Positions 1-6,225 of a DNA stretch of 8,445 nucleotides are shown here, one piece after another (the stretch's first letter is position 1; each line of letters begins with the position of its first letter). Below the pieces are notes generated by a model. That model saw only the letters and a list, made by a program, of their open reading frames with translations. It searched no databases and was not told the DNA's origin. Made by a program: the position numbers and the translations under genes. Origin of the DNA: Deltaproteobacteria bacterium (GTDB lineage Bacteria > Myxococcota > XYA12-FULL-58-9 > JAUUZB01); the NCBI GenBank assembly GCA_030590185.1, contig JAUUZB010000106.1:1-8445 (forward strand), read 5' to 3'.

Positions 1-1146
1 CGGGTGCGGCGGGAGCACGCGGTGCTACAGGAACGCGTCCGCAATCGCAACGAGGAGCTCAGCTACCTCAACCAGTTGCTACGCGACAGCGTCGAGGAGA
101 GCGCCCGGGCCATCGTCCGTTTTCGGCGCCTGTGGGATGTCGCCCTGAGCGCCATCTCCGATCCGATCGCCATCGTCGGCGCGGATCTGCGCATCGAGGG
201 CGCCAACGACGCGGCCGCGGCCCTCAGCGGTAGCTCTTTTGAGGATATTGAGGGTCGAATCTGCCACGAGGTGCTGTTCGAACGGCCCCAGCCCTGCGCC
301 GGGTGCCCACTGACGACCGGCCGTGGCGAGGTGCGTCCCAACCCAACCCGGGTTTATGACGCGCGCGCCTACGTGCTGCCGGGCCGGGAGGTATCGCACC
401 TCTGCGTCTACCGCGACGTCACCCGCGACCTGGCCTTTCAGGCGGAGGCGGCCCACGTCGATCGCATGGCGGCCCTCGGTCGCTTGGCCGGGGGCGTCGC
501 CCACGAGATCAACAATCCGCTGCACGGCATCCTGAGTTTCGTTCAGTTAGCTCGCAAGGATGGAGTTGGCGCCGACAAATTGGCGCGCTACCACGAAGCG
601 ATCCACGAGTGCGCCCTGCGCTGTCGCGACATCGTCTCGTCGATGCGCGATTTATCCCGGCGCGAGACCATCGGTGCGTTGCGCCCCGTGGACCTGACCG
701 AGGTGCTCAACAAGGCAATGCTGTTGTTCGCCAACTTCGACAACTGCGAGATCGTGCAGCGCGTGGAGACGGATCAACCCTACGGACTCGGCAACGCCAA
801 CAAGCTGCAGCAGGTGGTCATCAACCTGGTGCAGAACGCCGTCGACGCCAGCCCCAAGGGTGGGCGGGTAGAGATCTCCATCCGCAGGGAGGGGGGAGAG
901 CTCATCCTGGCGGTGGAGGACGCGGGCAGCGGTGTGCCAGCGGCGGAACGCGAGACGATCTTCGAGCCGTTTTTCACCACCAAGCCAGAGGGGGTGGGCA
1001 CCGGCCTCGGCCTAGCGATCTCGCACGCCATCATGCGCGAGCACGGCGGTAGCCTGCGGGTGGCTGATGCGGCGCTCGGTGGGGCCCGGTTCGAGATGTG
1101 CCTGCCGGTGATCCCCGACGAGCCGGATGGGGAGACGGAGCCGTGA
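1..1146 (+). CDS. Sensor histidine kinase with PAS domain, 5'-partial
   Basis: This is the sensor half of a two-component pair; it should autophosphorylate on histidine and pass the phosphate to the regulator encoded next. The frame is open to the window edge, so the true start is probably upstream; residues are counted from the GTG at position 4. Residues 1-45 look like a coiled-coil linker and 46-148 like a PAS sensor domain carrying Cys87, Cys98 and Cys101 (PCAGCP). The dimerisation and phosphoacceptor helix has the H-box AHEINNP with His167. The ATPase domain shows an N-box (NLVQNAVDA, around 274-282), a G1 box (EDAGSG), an F-box (FEPFFTTK) and a G2 box (GTGLGLAI, 332-339), so it looks catalytically intact. 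No membrane helix appears in the visible part; any would lie upstream. The stop overlaps the next gene's start, implying translational coupling. The signal sensed is unknown. Confidence 0.93.
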   Translation, partial: RVRREHAVLQERVRNRNEELSYLNQLLRDSVEESARAIVRFRRLWDVALSAISDPIAIVGADLRIEGANDAAAALSGSSFEDIEGRICHEVLFERPQPCAGCPLTTGRGEVRPNPTRVYDARAYVLPGREVSHLCVYRDVTRDLAFQAEAAHVDRMAALGRLAGGVAHEINNPLHGILSFVQLARKDGVGADKLARYHEAIHECALRCRDIVSSMRDLSRRETIGALRPVDLTEVLNKAMLLFANFDNCEIVQRVETDQPYGLGNANKLQQVVINLVQNAVDASPKGGRVEISIRREGGELILAVEDAGSGVPAAERETIFEPFFTTKPEGVGTGLGLAISHAIMREHGGSLRVADAALGGARFEMCLPVIPDEPDGETEP

Positions 1147-2594
1147 GCGGAGACCAACCGTTGGTGGTGGTGGTCGACGACGACCCGTGGATCCTCGAGG
1201 CCTGGGGGGAGGCGCTCGCCGGCCACTTCCAGGTGGAGTTGTTCTCCGACCCGCTCGCGGCGCAGCGCTTCTTCGGCGAGCGGGATATCGACGTGGCGGT
1301 GCTCGACATCCGCATGCCCGGTCTCGATGGCCTGAGCCTGTTGCGAGGTTTGCGCGAGCGCCAGCCGCGGGCCGAGGTGATCGTGATCACCGGCCACGGC
1401 ACGATCCAGACCGCAGTGGATGCGCTTCAGATGGGTGCCTACGATTTTTTGTGCAAGCCGGTCGAGGACCTCGACGCAGCGGTGCGCCGGATTGAGAGCG
1501 CGGTCGAGCGCAAGCAACTGCGGGAGCTCAACGCCAACCTCAAATCGCGTCTCGCCGCCTTCGGTCCGAGCACCAACCTGATCGGCGAGAGTCGCGGGGT
1601 GGCCGCGGTCCGTGAGCTCATCGACCAGATCAGCGATTCGACCGCCCCGGTCTTGATTCATGGCGAGAGCGGCACCGGCAAGGAGTTGGCGGCGCGGGCT
1701 CTGCATTTGCGCGGCCCACGGCGTGACGCGCCCTTCATAGCGATCAATTGCGCGGCGGTCAGCGAAACCCTGATGGACAGCGAGTTGTTCGGTCACGAAC
1801 GCGGCGCCTTCACCGGGGCCACCAGCGCCCACAAGGGGCTATTCGAGGCCGCCCACGGCGGGATCCTGTTTCTGGACGAGATCGGCGACGTGCCGCTGCA
1901 GTCCCAGGTCAAGCTGTTGCGTGTCTTGCAGGAGGGCGAAGTCCGGCCGGTCGGCTCGACCCAGGCGCGTCGCGTCGACGTACGGGTCCTCGTTGCCACC
2001 AACGTCGACCTCGAGCGGGCCATGGGGGAGGGGCGGTTCCGGGAGGATCTGTTCTACCGGATCAGCACCTTTCGCCTCTCGATCCCCCCGTTGCGGGAGC
2101 GCCGGGAGGACATCCCGTTGCTCGCCCAGCACCTGCTCGATAAAATCAACTGGCGAAGAGGGCAGAGATCTGATCGGCAGAGATCTGACCAGCGGCAGGT
2201 GACCGGCTTCACCGACGAGGCCCTCGCTACCTTGGTCGTCTACGATTGGCCTGGCAACGTGCGTGAGCTCGGCAACGCCATCGAGCACGCCGCCACCCTC
2301 TGCTCCGGCGACCAGGTCGATAGCGTAGATCTCCCCAACTTCGTGATCGGACCCGCGGCCGGCAGTCTCCAGCGTGATCGGCCGGCGGTGGGGTCCGTGG
2401 CGAGCCGACCGTTCAGCGAGGCCCGCACCCAACTCATCGAAGAGTTCGAGCGCCGCTACCTCTCCGACCTGCTCGCCGGCACCGAGGGCAACATGTCGGA
2501 GGCGGCCCGGCGTTCCGGGATCGACCGCTCAAACCTGCGTCGCATGCTCAAGCGCCACCAGCTCAACGCCAATAGCTTCAAACCCTCCGGTTGA
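1143..2594 (+). CDS. NtrC-family sigma-54-dependent response regulator
   Basis: This is a 483-aa enhancer-binding transcription activator that should drive open-complex formation by sigma-54 RNA polymerase when phosphorylated. The receiver domain (about 6-120) has the acidic cluster Asp12-14, phosphoacceptor Asp55 (VLDIRMPG), Thr83 and Lys105. The AAA+ domain has Walker A GESGTGKE (174-181), an intact sigma-54-contact loop GAFTGA (221-226) and Walker B LFLDE with Asp245/Glu246. A Fis-type helix-turn-helix lies at about 450-474 ([19 protein letters not shown]). I chose GTG 1143 because it gives a normal receiver N-terminus, overlaps the kinase stop as GTGA and follows a purine-rich GGGGAGACGGAG. 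An earlier in-frame start at 1098 would add residues unrelated to a receiver. The oddity is an in-frame tandem duplication ([10 protein letters not shown], 341-350) just before the VTGF motif. Its partner is the upstream kinase; target promoters are not evident in this window. Confidence 0.95.
   Translation: MSGDQPLVVVVDDDPWILEAWGEALAGHFQVELFSDPLAAQRFFGERDIDVAVLDIRMPGLDGLSLLRGLRERQPRAEVIVITGHGTIQTAVDALQMGAYDFLCKPVEDLDAAVRRIESAVERKQLRELNANLKSRLAAFGPSTNLIGESRGVAAVRELIDQISDSTAPVLIHGESGTGKELAARALHLRGPRRDAPFIAINCAAVSETLMDSELFGHERGAFTGATSAHKGLFEAAHGGILFLDEIGDVPLQSQVKLLRVLQEGEVRPVGSTQARRVDVRVLVATNVDLERAMGEGRFREDLFYRISTFRLSIPPLRERREDIPLLAQHLLDKINWRRGQRSDRQRSDQRQVTGFTDEALATLVVYDWPGNVRELGNAIEHAATLCSGDQVDSVDLPNFVIGPAAGSLQRDRPAVGSVASRPFSEARTQLIEEFERRYLSDLLAGTEGNMSEAARRSGIDRSNLRRMLKRHQLNANSFKPSG
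2161..2190 (+). repeat. 15-bp tandem duplication inside the NtrC-type gene
   Basis: Two adjacent 15-bp units, GGCAGAGATCTGATC and GGCAGAGATCTGACC, differ at one base. They are in frame and encode QRSDR then QRSDQ in the linker leading to the C-terminal part of the AAA+ domain. The units use AGA arginine codons and are AT-richer than the surrounding GC-biased gene. This fits slippage or duplication in a tolerant loop. Confidence 0.9.
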
Positions 2595-2599
2595 GCTTT

Positions 2600-2628
2600 T
2601 TGGCGGCCCGGCGCAACTGCGCTATCTT
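2600..2628 (+). promoter_or_regulatory. Candidate sigma-70 promoter of the RNase G gene
   Basis: A -35-like TTGGCG (2600-2605) and a -10-like TATCTT (2623-2628) are separated by 17 bp, each matching four of six consensus bases. Expected initiation at about 2635-2637 falls on or next to the ATG at 2637. The same -10 hexamer recurs upstream of the sigma factor gene (7401-7406). The spacer contains an inverted repeat, GCGCA-AC-TGCGC (2611-2622), which could be an operator or chance. Confidence 0.45.
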
Positions 2629-2636
2629 TCATCTAG

Positions 2637-4190
2637 ATGGCGAGCTCTCTGATTATCAATTCGAGTCCGACCGAGGTCCGGGTAGCGTTGCTCGAGGATC
2701 GGCAGACGGTGGAGGTTCACATCGAGCGCGCCGCCGAGCGCGGCGTGGTCGGGAACATCTATCGCGGACGGGTAGTGCGGGTGCTGCCGGGCATGCAGGC
2801 GGCGTTCGTCGAGGTCGGTCTCGATCGCACCGCGTTTCTTTACGTCAATGATGCGGTGCTCGACCGCCCCAGCCGCGCCGCAGAGAACGGCGCCAGCGAA
2901 AAAGCGGGTGGCAACGGCGAGGAGCAGGGCAGCCGGTCCACGCCCGGTCGCCGGCCCCGGCCTCAGCCGGTGGCCAACATCGCCGACGTCCTCAAGCAGG
3001 GCCAGGATATTCTGGTGCAGGTCCAGAAGGCACCCCTCGGCAACAAGGGTGCTCGGCTAACCCGACACGTCACGATGCCGGGCCGTTTTTTGGTCTTCAT
3101 GCCCCACTCGGAGCACATCGGCGTGTCTCACCGGGTGCAGGTGCAGGAGGAGCGGGAGCGCCTGCGCCAGGCAGTTGCAGATCTCGCCCCCGCCGGCAAC
3201 GGCTTCATCGTGCGCACCGCGGCCGAGGGCGTAGATGACGAGACCCTCGGGCGAGAGGCGGATCTCCTGATCAAGCTCTGGCGAGACGTCGAGCGCCGCG
3301 GCAACGAGGGCCCATCGCCGCGACTGATCTTCGAGGATCTCGATCTCATTCTGCGCGCCACCCGCGACCTGTTCTCCGGGCCGGTCGACCGAATCGTGGT
3401 CGACGACCCACAGGACGCCGATCGGATCGAGGAGTTCGTGCGCAGCTTCGCCGGCGAAGGCACCGCTCGGGTGGAGCTCTACCGGGAGACGGAGCCGATC
3501 TTCGATCACTTCGGAGTCGAGGTCGAGATCGAGCGTGCCCTAGAACGTCGGGTGTGGCTCAAGAGCGGCGGCTACATCGTCATCGATCAGGCCGAGGCCC
3601 TCGCCGTGGTCGACGTCAACTCCGGACGTTTCGTCGGCAGCTCGAGCCTCGAGGACACCATCACCCAGATCAACCTGGAGGCGGTCAAGGAGGTGGCCTT
3701 CCAGCTGCGCCTGCGCAACATCGGCGGCATCATCATCATCGATTTCATCGACATGAACGAGGAGAGCAACCGTGAACGGGTGCTCGGCGCCCTCGGGGAG
3801 GCGCTGACCCGCGACAAGGCGAAGACCACCATCGTGCGGATCAGCGAGCTCGGTCTCGTGGAGATGACCCGCAAGCGCGTGCGCGACAGCCTCGAGCGCC
3901 TGCTGACGGAGCCGTGTCCTTACTGCAAGGGCCGCGCCTTCGTGAAGAGCGAACAGACCGTGGCCAACGAGGTCCTGCGTGCCATCCACCGCTCGCTGGC
4001 GCGCCACGCCTCGGCTCGCATCCTGGTCAACATGGACCCGGGGATCGCCGACTACCTCTACGAGGTCGAGAGCGCCCAGATCGAAGCCCTGGAGCTCACC
4101 TACGGCGCGATGATCGTGCCGGTGGCGCGCGAGGGTTTCCACCGGGAGCACTACGAGCTGGTCAAGTCGGCGGAGAGCTCGCGGCGTTGA
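2637..4190 (+). CDS. rng: Ribonuclease G (RNase E/G family endoribonuclease)
   Basis: This 517-aa cytoplasmic endoribonuclease should cleave single-stranded AU-rich RNA, acting in rRNA 5'-end maturation and mRNA decay as in E. coli RNase G. The N-terminus (VGNIYRGRVVRVLPGMQAAFVEVG, within 37-61) is the typical start of the S1-containing region, and residues 136-200 carry the 5'-sensor-like segment. Catalytic metal ligands are conserved: Asp326 and Asn328 in DVNSG and Asp369 in IDFIDM. The 43-residue spacing equals that between Asp303 and Asp346 of E. coli RNase E. The zinc-link motif CPYC is present (Cys427, Cys430). The length is close to RNase G (489 aa), and the long RNase E degradosome scaffold is absent. 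A polar Gly/Glu/Arg insertion (about 76-111) interrupts the S1 region. The ATG lacks a clear Shine-Dalgarno and sits beside a promoter-like -10, so translation may be leaderless. It lies 42 bp after the regulator gene and converges with the next gene. Confidence 0.95.
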   Translation: MASSLIINSSPTEVRVALLEDRQTVEVHIERAAERGVVGNIYRGRVVRVLPGMQAAFVEVGLDRTAFLYVNDAVLDRPSRAAENGASEKAGGNGEEQGSRSTPGRRPRPQPVANIADVLKQGQDILVQVQKAPLGNKGARLTRHVTMPGRFLVFMPHSEHIGVSHRVQVQEERERLRQAVADLAPAGNGFIVRTAAEGVDDETLGREADLLIKLWRDVERRGNEGPSPRLIFEDLDLILRATRDLFSGPVDRIVVDDPQDADRIEEFVRSFAGEGTARVELYRETEPIFDHFGVEVEIERALERRVWLKSGGYIVIDQAEALAVVDVNSGRFVGSSSLEDTITQINLEAVKEVAFQLRLRNIGGIIIIDFIDMNEESNRERVLGALGEALTRDKAKTTIVRISELGLVEMTRKRVRDSLERLLTEPCPYCKGRAFVKSEQTVANEVLRAIHRSLARHASARILVNMDPGIADYLYEVESAQIEALELTYGAMIVPVAREGFHREHYELVKSAESSRR

Positions 4191-4212
4191 AGATGGATGA
4201 GGTCTGTCCGAC

Positions 4213-5496
4213 TCACTCGCCGATCACGAGCCCGACGATCACCGCCTCGATGACGGTCGCCGCCGCGAAGGAAACACTGACGCCGATCGCCAGGTTGCGC
4301 TGCAGCCTCGCCGCGGGCTCCGGCTCGATGGCGCCGCTGCGTACCACGTTGCCGTAGCCAACCGCCGCGACCACGGCCCAGACGATTAGCCCGATCTCAA
4401 CGGCGAGGTAGGCGGCGCCAAACAGGTAGCGCTCCTGGGCAAACTGCCCGCCGCCGAGCGGGATCAGGTAGAGAGGACTGAAGACGGGCAGCGGGATCTC
4501 GGTACCCCCGGGCTCGTTGATCTCGGGTCCCGGCTCGGCCAGCCCCGCCGGCAGGCTGTCGGCCGAGACGATCAAGGCGCCGTCGGTAAACGCGGAGCTG
4601 TCTTGGGGCGCGTATCCCTCCGGGGGCACGCCGACGCCACGCTCGGCGCCGACGGCGCGCACCAGGGCGAAGAGATCGCGCTGCCAACGTTCTTCACAGG
4701 TCAACGTCAAGATCGGTGCGAGCTGCAAGCAGCGGTCGAGCGCGGCGTCGATCGTCAGCTCGCTCTCAACCCCGGCTTCGATCAGCAACGGGTGTGGCAA
4801 TGAGATCCCGGCCTCGGTAACCAGCCAAGCCCGGTACCGCCCGACCGGCAGGCTGCGTACGACCCGACCGCGGCTGTTGCCGAGGGACCGGCCATCCAAG
4901 AAGACCTCGCCCTCCTGAACCGAGGTGACGACGACCTTGCCGGTGGGCGCCGCGAGGATCTCCTCGTTGGCCACGTCGAACAGTTTCATCAGCGCCGGGG
5001 GTTGGCGCAGGGGATCCGGTGGGTGGTCGGGAAAACGCCGGGCCGCTTGACGGGCCCGCTCGGCCGCGTCGTCGGGGTGACCGTTGGCGGCTAAGGACGC
5101 GGCCAACTCGTGCAACGCCTGGGCCGTGGCGGCCCGCTCCGGCCCGGTTGGACGCAGTGCGTGATCAAACCCTGCGATGATTTGTTGGTAGACCTCGGCC
5201 GCTCGGTCTGACTCGAACTCGGCCTCGAGATCGCGGGCCCGGTCGAGCAGGGCCGAGAACGAGTCCGTGGGTGGCTCGTCTCCAGGGAGGTCGCCGATCA
5301 GTTTCGCGATCACTTCGGCGTGGGAAAGGATCGTCGCGGTGTTTTTTGCTTCACGGTCCGCCCGGGCCCGCACACGCTGTTCTGCGCCCTCGTAGGTCCC
5401 GAGGGCCACGACCAGCGTGCGCCCGGGCGCGGGGGCGCCTGCGGGCGGATTTCCGGCGACGAGGACTCCGGCGAGCAGCCATGAAACTGAGGTCAA
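4213..5496 (-). CDS. PEGA-domain membrane protein with TPR-like helical region
   Basis: I do not recognise a named gene. The 427-aa product begins with a hydrophobic stretch (6-20) compatible with a weak signal peptide or membrane anchor. An Ala/Arg/Glu-rich helical region (about 80-175) looks TPR-like. Residues 186-250 (GKVVVTSVQEGEVFLDG, then RSLPVGRYRAWL) form a PEGA-type beta domain, a fold common in surface and envelope proteins. Two cysteines (256, 267) could form a disulphide. The C-terminus has two hydrophobic helices (about 355-381 and 402-425) after a PLGGGQFAQERY segment, as in membrane-tethered PEGA proteins. Most of it is probably periplasmic. Start: TTG at 5496 is preceded on the minus strand by AGGGGG (5502-5507) at 5-bp spacing, with no better in-frame start. 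Only 22 bp separate its stop from the ribonuclease stop, with no clear terminator between. A structural or assembly role in the envelope is inference. Confidence 0.8.
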   Translation of the reverse strand: MTSVSWLLAGVLVAGNPPAGAPAPGRTLVVALGTYEGAEQRVRARADREAKNTATILSHAEVIAKLIGDLPGDEPPTDSFSALLDRARDLEAEFESDRAAEVYQQIIAGFDHALRPTGPERAATAQALHELAASLAANGHPDDAAERARQAARRFPDHPPDPLRQPPALMKLFDVANEEILAAPTGKVVVTSVQEGEVFLDGRSLGNSRGRVVRSLPVGRYRAWLVTEAGISLPHPLLIEAGVESELTIDAALDRCLQLAPILTLTCEERWQRDLFALVRAVGAERGVGVPPEGYAPQDSSAFTDGALIVSADSLPAGLAEPGPEINEPGGTEIPLPVFSPLYLIPLGGGQFAQERYLFGAAYLAVEIGLIVWAVVAAVGYGNVVRSGAIEPEPAARLQRNLAIGVSVSFAAATVIEAVIVGLVIGE

Positions 5497-5699
5497 TGCA
5501 ACCCCCTGGTTTGGGAAAGGTGGACATCCTGTTTGCCTTCAACTCCGGAATCTTGCAAGAATCCCTTCTCGATGCCGGGTTGTCCTCGCGAGCGAGGTCG
5601 ACACCGGCGGAGCCAAAGGGAAGCCGGGAGTGGAGAACATGCTGCCCAAACTTCCCCAATTAGTCCTCAACCGGTCTGTATGACGCAGGAGTGATTCTA
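5497..5699. other. Divergent intergenic region
   Basis: This 203-bp gap separates the leftward PEGA protein gene from the rightward lipoprotein gene, so both promoters should lie here. The rightward gene has a clear Shine-Dalgarno AGGAG (5687-5691), 8 bp before ATG 5700. I find no sigma-70 pair good enough to annotate in either direction. Two weak sigma-54-like arrangements were seen, one with wrong spacing (5521-5536) and one with correct GG-N10-GC spacing but poor flanking match (5631-5646). No gene is visible. Confidence 0.6.
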
Positions 5700-5951
5700 A
5701 TGAAGAAACTGAAGACAATCGGCCTCGTGGCGTTCCTGGGTGTCACCTTGGGCCTGGGCATGGGCTGTGGTGGCGCGAAGAAGGAAGAGCCGAAGGCGGA
5801 GCCGGCGGCTGCGACTGAAGAGGCTGCACCTGAAGGCGAGACCGCTGCTGTCGAGGGCGAAGCTGCCCCCGCCGAGGCGGCTGCCGAAGAGGCTCCTCCG
5901 GCCGAAGAGGCTGCTCCGGCCGAAGAGGCTGCTCCGGCCGAAGGCGGCTGA
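5700..5951 (+). CDS. Small Ala/Glu/Pro-rich lipoprotein
   Basis: This 83-aa product has a basic N-terminus (MKKLK), a hydrophobic core and a cysteine in LGLGMGCGG (Cys23). That fits a loose lipobox and signal peptidase II cleavage, giving a lipid-anchored mature part of only about 60 residues. The mature part is low-complexity, built from Ala, Glu and Pro, and ends in near-perfect EEAAPA repeats; it is probably extended and acidic. ATG 5700 is preferred over the in-frame GTG at 5691 because AGGAG (5687-5691) overlaps that GTG and sits 8 bp before the ATG. A terminator-like hairpin follows 40 bp after the stop, so it is probably monocistronic. Such small lipoproteins are usually named only hypothetical. 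A spacer or cell-wall-contact role is possible but unproven. Confidence 0.85.
   Translation: MKKLKTIGLVAFLGVTLGLGMGCGGAKKEEPKAEPAAATEEAAPEGETAAVEGEAAPAEAAAEEAPPAEEAAPAEEAAPAEGG
5886..5939 (+). repeat. Three tandem 18-bp units in the lipoprotein tail
   Basis: Three consecutive 18-bp units start at 5886, 5904 and 5922. Units two and three are identical (GAAGAGGCTGCTCCGGCC); the first differs by one base, giving Pro in place of Ala. They encode EEAPPA, EEAAPA and EEAAPA. Near-identity at DNA level suggests recent expansion, and copy number may vary between strains. Confidence 0.9.
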
Positions 5952-5991
5952 GCCACTTAGCTGCTATACCCTCTATTGTTGACGAAATAGA

Positions 5992-6032
5992 CGGGTCCGG
6001 GGCACTCGCTCCGGACCCGCCGCTTTCCTTCT
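5992..6032 (+). terminator. Terminator-like hairpin after the lipoprotein gene
   Basis: A perfect 9-bp stem, CGGGTCCGG (5992-6000) with CCGGACCCG (6011-6019), encloses a 10-nt loop. It is followed by a pyrimidine stretch, CTTTCCTTCT (6023-6032), instead of a pure T-run. Placement 40 bp after the stop fits an intrinsic terminator of the lipoprotein transcript, although the tail is imperfect. Confidence 0.65.
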
Positions 6033-6225
6033 GGCCGGGCCGGGCAATCGGCGTGTGAATTACTGTGCGCGTCGAGGCAGTGGCCCCCTGGGGGCGGAAC
6101 GCCTCGCCTCTTGCCAGATCGGGCGTTAGAGGCCCGAGTCTTCGCCAACCGAAGGTGGGCGAAGTTGCACAATTGTGCTACACCAGAATTGTACCTGCCT
6201 GCCCAAGGTGGCAAGATCGTTTCTG
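6033..6225. other. Structured intergenic region with several inverted repeats
   Basis: No gene is evident between the terminator and ATG 6226. Three hairpins can be drawn. The first is CGAGGC (6073-6078) with GCCTCG (6101-6106), enclosing an inner GCCCC/GGGGC (6083-6095). The second is TCGGGC (6119-6124) with GCCCGA (6132-6137). The third is CTTCGCC (6140-6146) with GGCGAAG (6158-6164). A perfect palindrome follows at 6167-6178. This could be a structured 5' leader, a small RNA locus or a regulator landing zone. High GC makes some stems expected by chance, and no convincing promoter was found. Confidence 0.5.
6167..6178. promoter_or_regulatory. Perfect 12-bp palindrome, candidate operator
   Basis: GCACAATTGTGC is a perfect 6+6 palindrome with an AT-rich centre in a GC-rich region, 48 bp upstream of ATG 6226. 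The half AATTGT recurs at 6187-6192, 16 bp downstream. Position and symmetry fit a dimeric repressor or activator site. No regulator is implied by the sequence, so this is only a candidate. Confidence 0.35.

Noticed and set aside
780..1832. 350-aa open frame on the minus strand across the kinase/regulator junction
   Set aside because: It lies antisense to both kinase and receiver coding sequence, shows no domain-like pattern and has no ribosome site I could identify. GC-rich antisense frames are often long.
1839..2432. 197-aa open frame on the minus strand within the NtrC-type gene
   Set aside because: It is opposite a gene with intact receiver, AAA+ and HTH motifs. The translation shows no recognisable domain and is an expected artefact of high-GC codon use.
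3540..4151. 203-aa minus-strand frame inside the RNase G gene
   Set aside because: It mirrors the catalytic region of RNase G; its His/Asp/Val-rich composition is typical of an antisense shadow.
5521..5536. Sigma-54-like sequence (TGGACA ... TTTGC) upstream of the lipoprotein
   Set aside because: GG and GC are separated by 11 bases, not the required 10, and the -24 element lacks CAC.
5631..5646. GG-N10-GC arrangement that could be a sigma-54 promoter for the lipoprotein
   Set aside because: Spacing is right, but the flanking match is poor (TGGAGA, CTGCC). Such pairs are expected by chance in GC-rich DNA.
5408..5663. Plus-strand frames across the divergent gap (up to about 88-130 aa)
   Set aside because: They overlap the N-terminus of the PEGA protein gene antisense, have no ribosome site and no domain-like sequence, and end near the real lipoprotein start.
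6082..6095. TGG-N10-GC overlapping the GCCCCC/GGGGGC inverted repeat
   Set aside because: The match is a by-product of the G/C runs and lacks the TT before GC.
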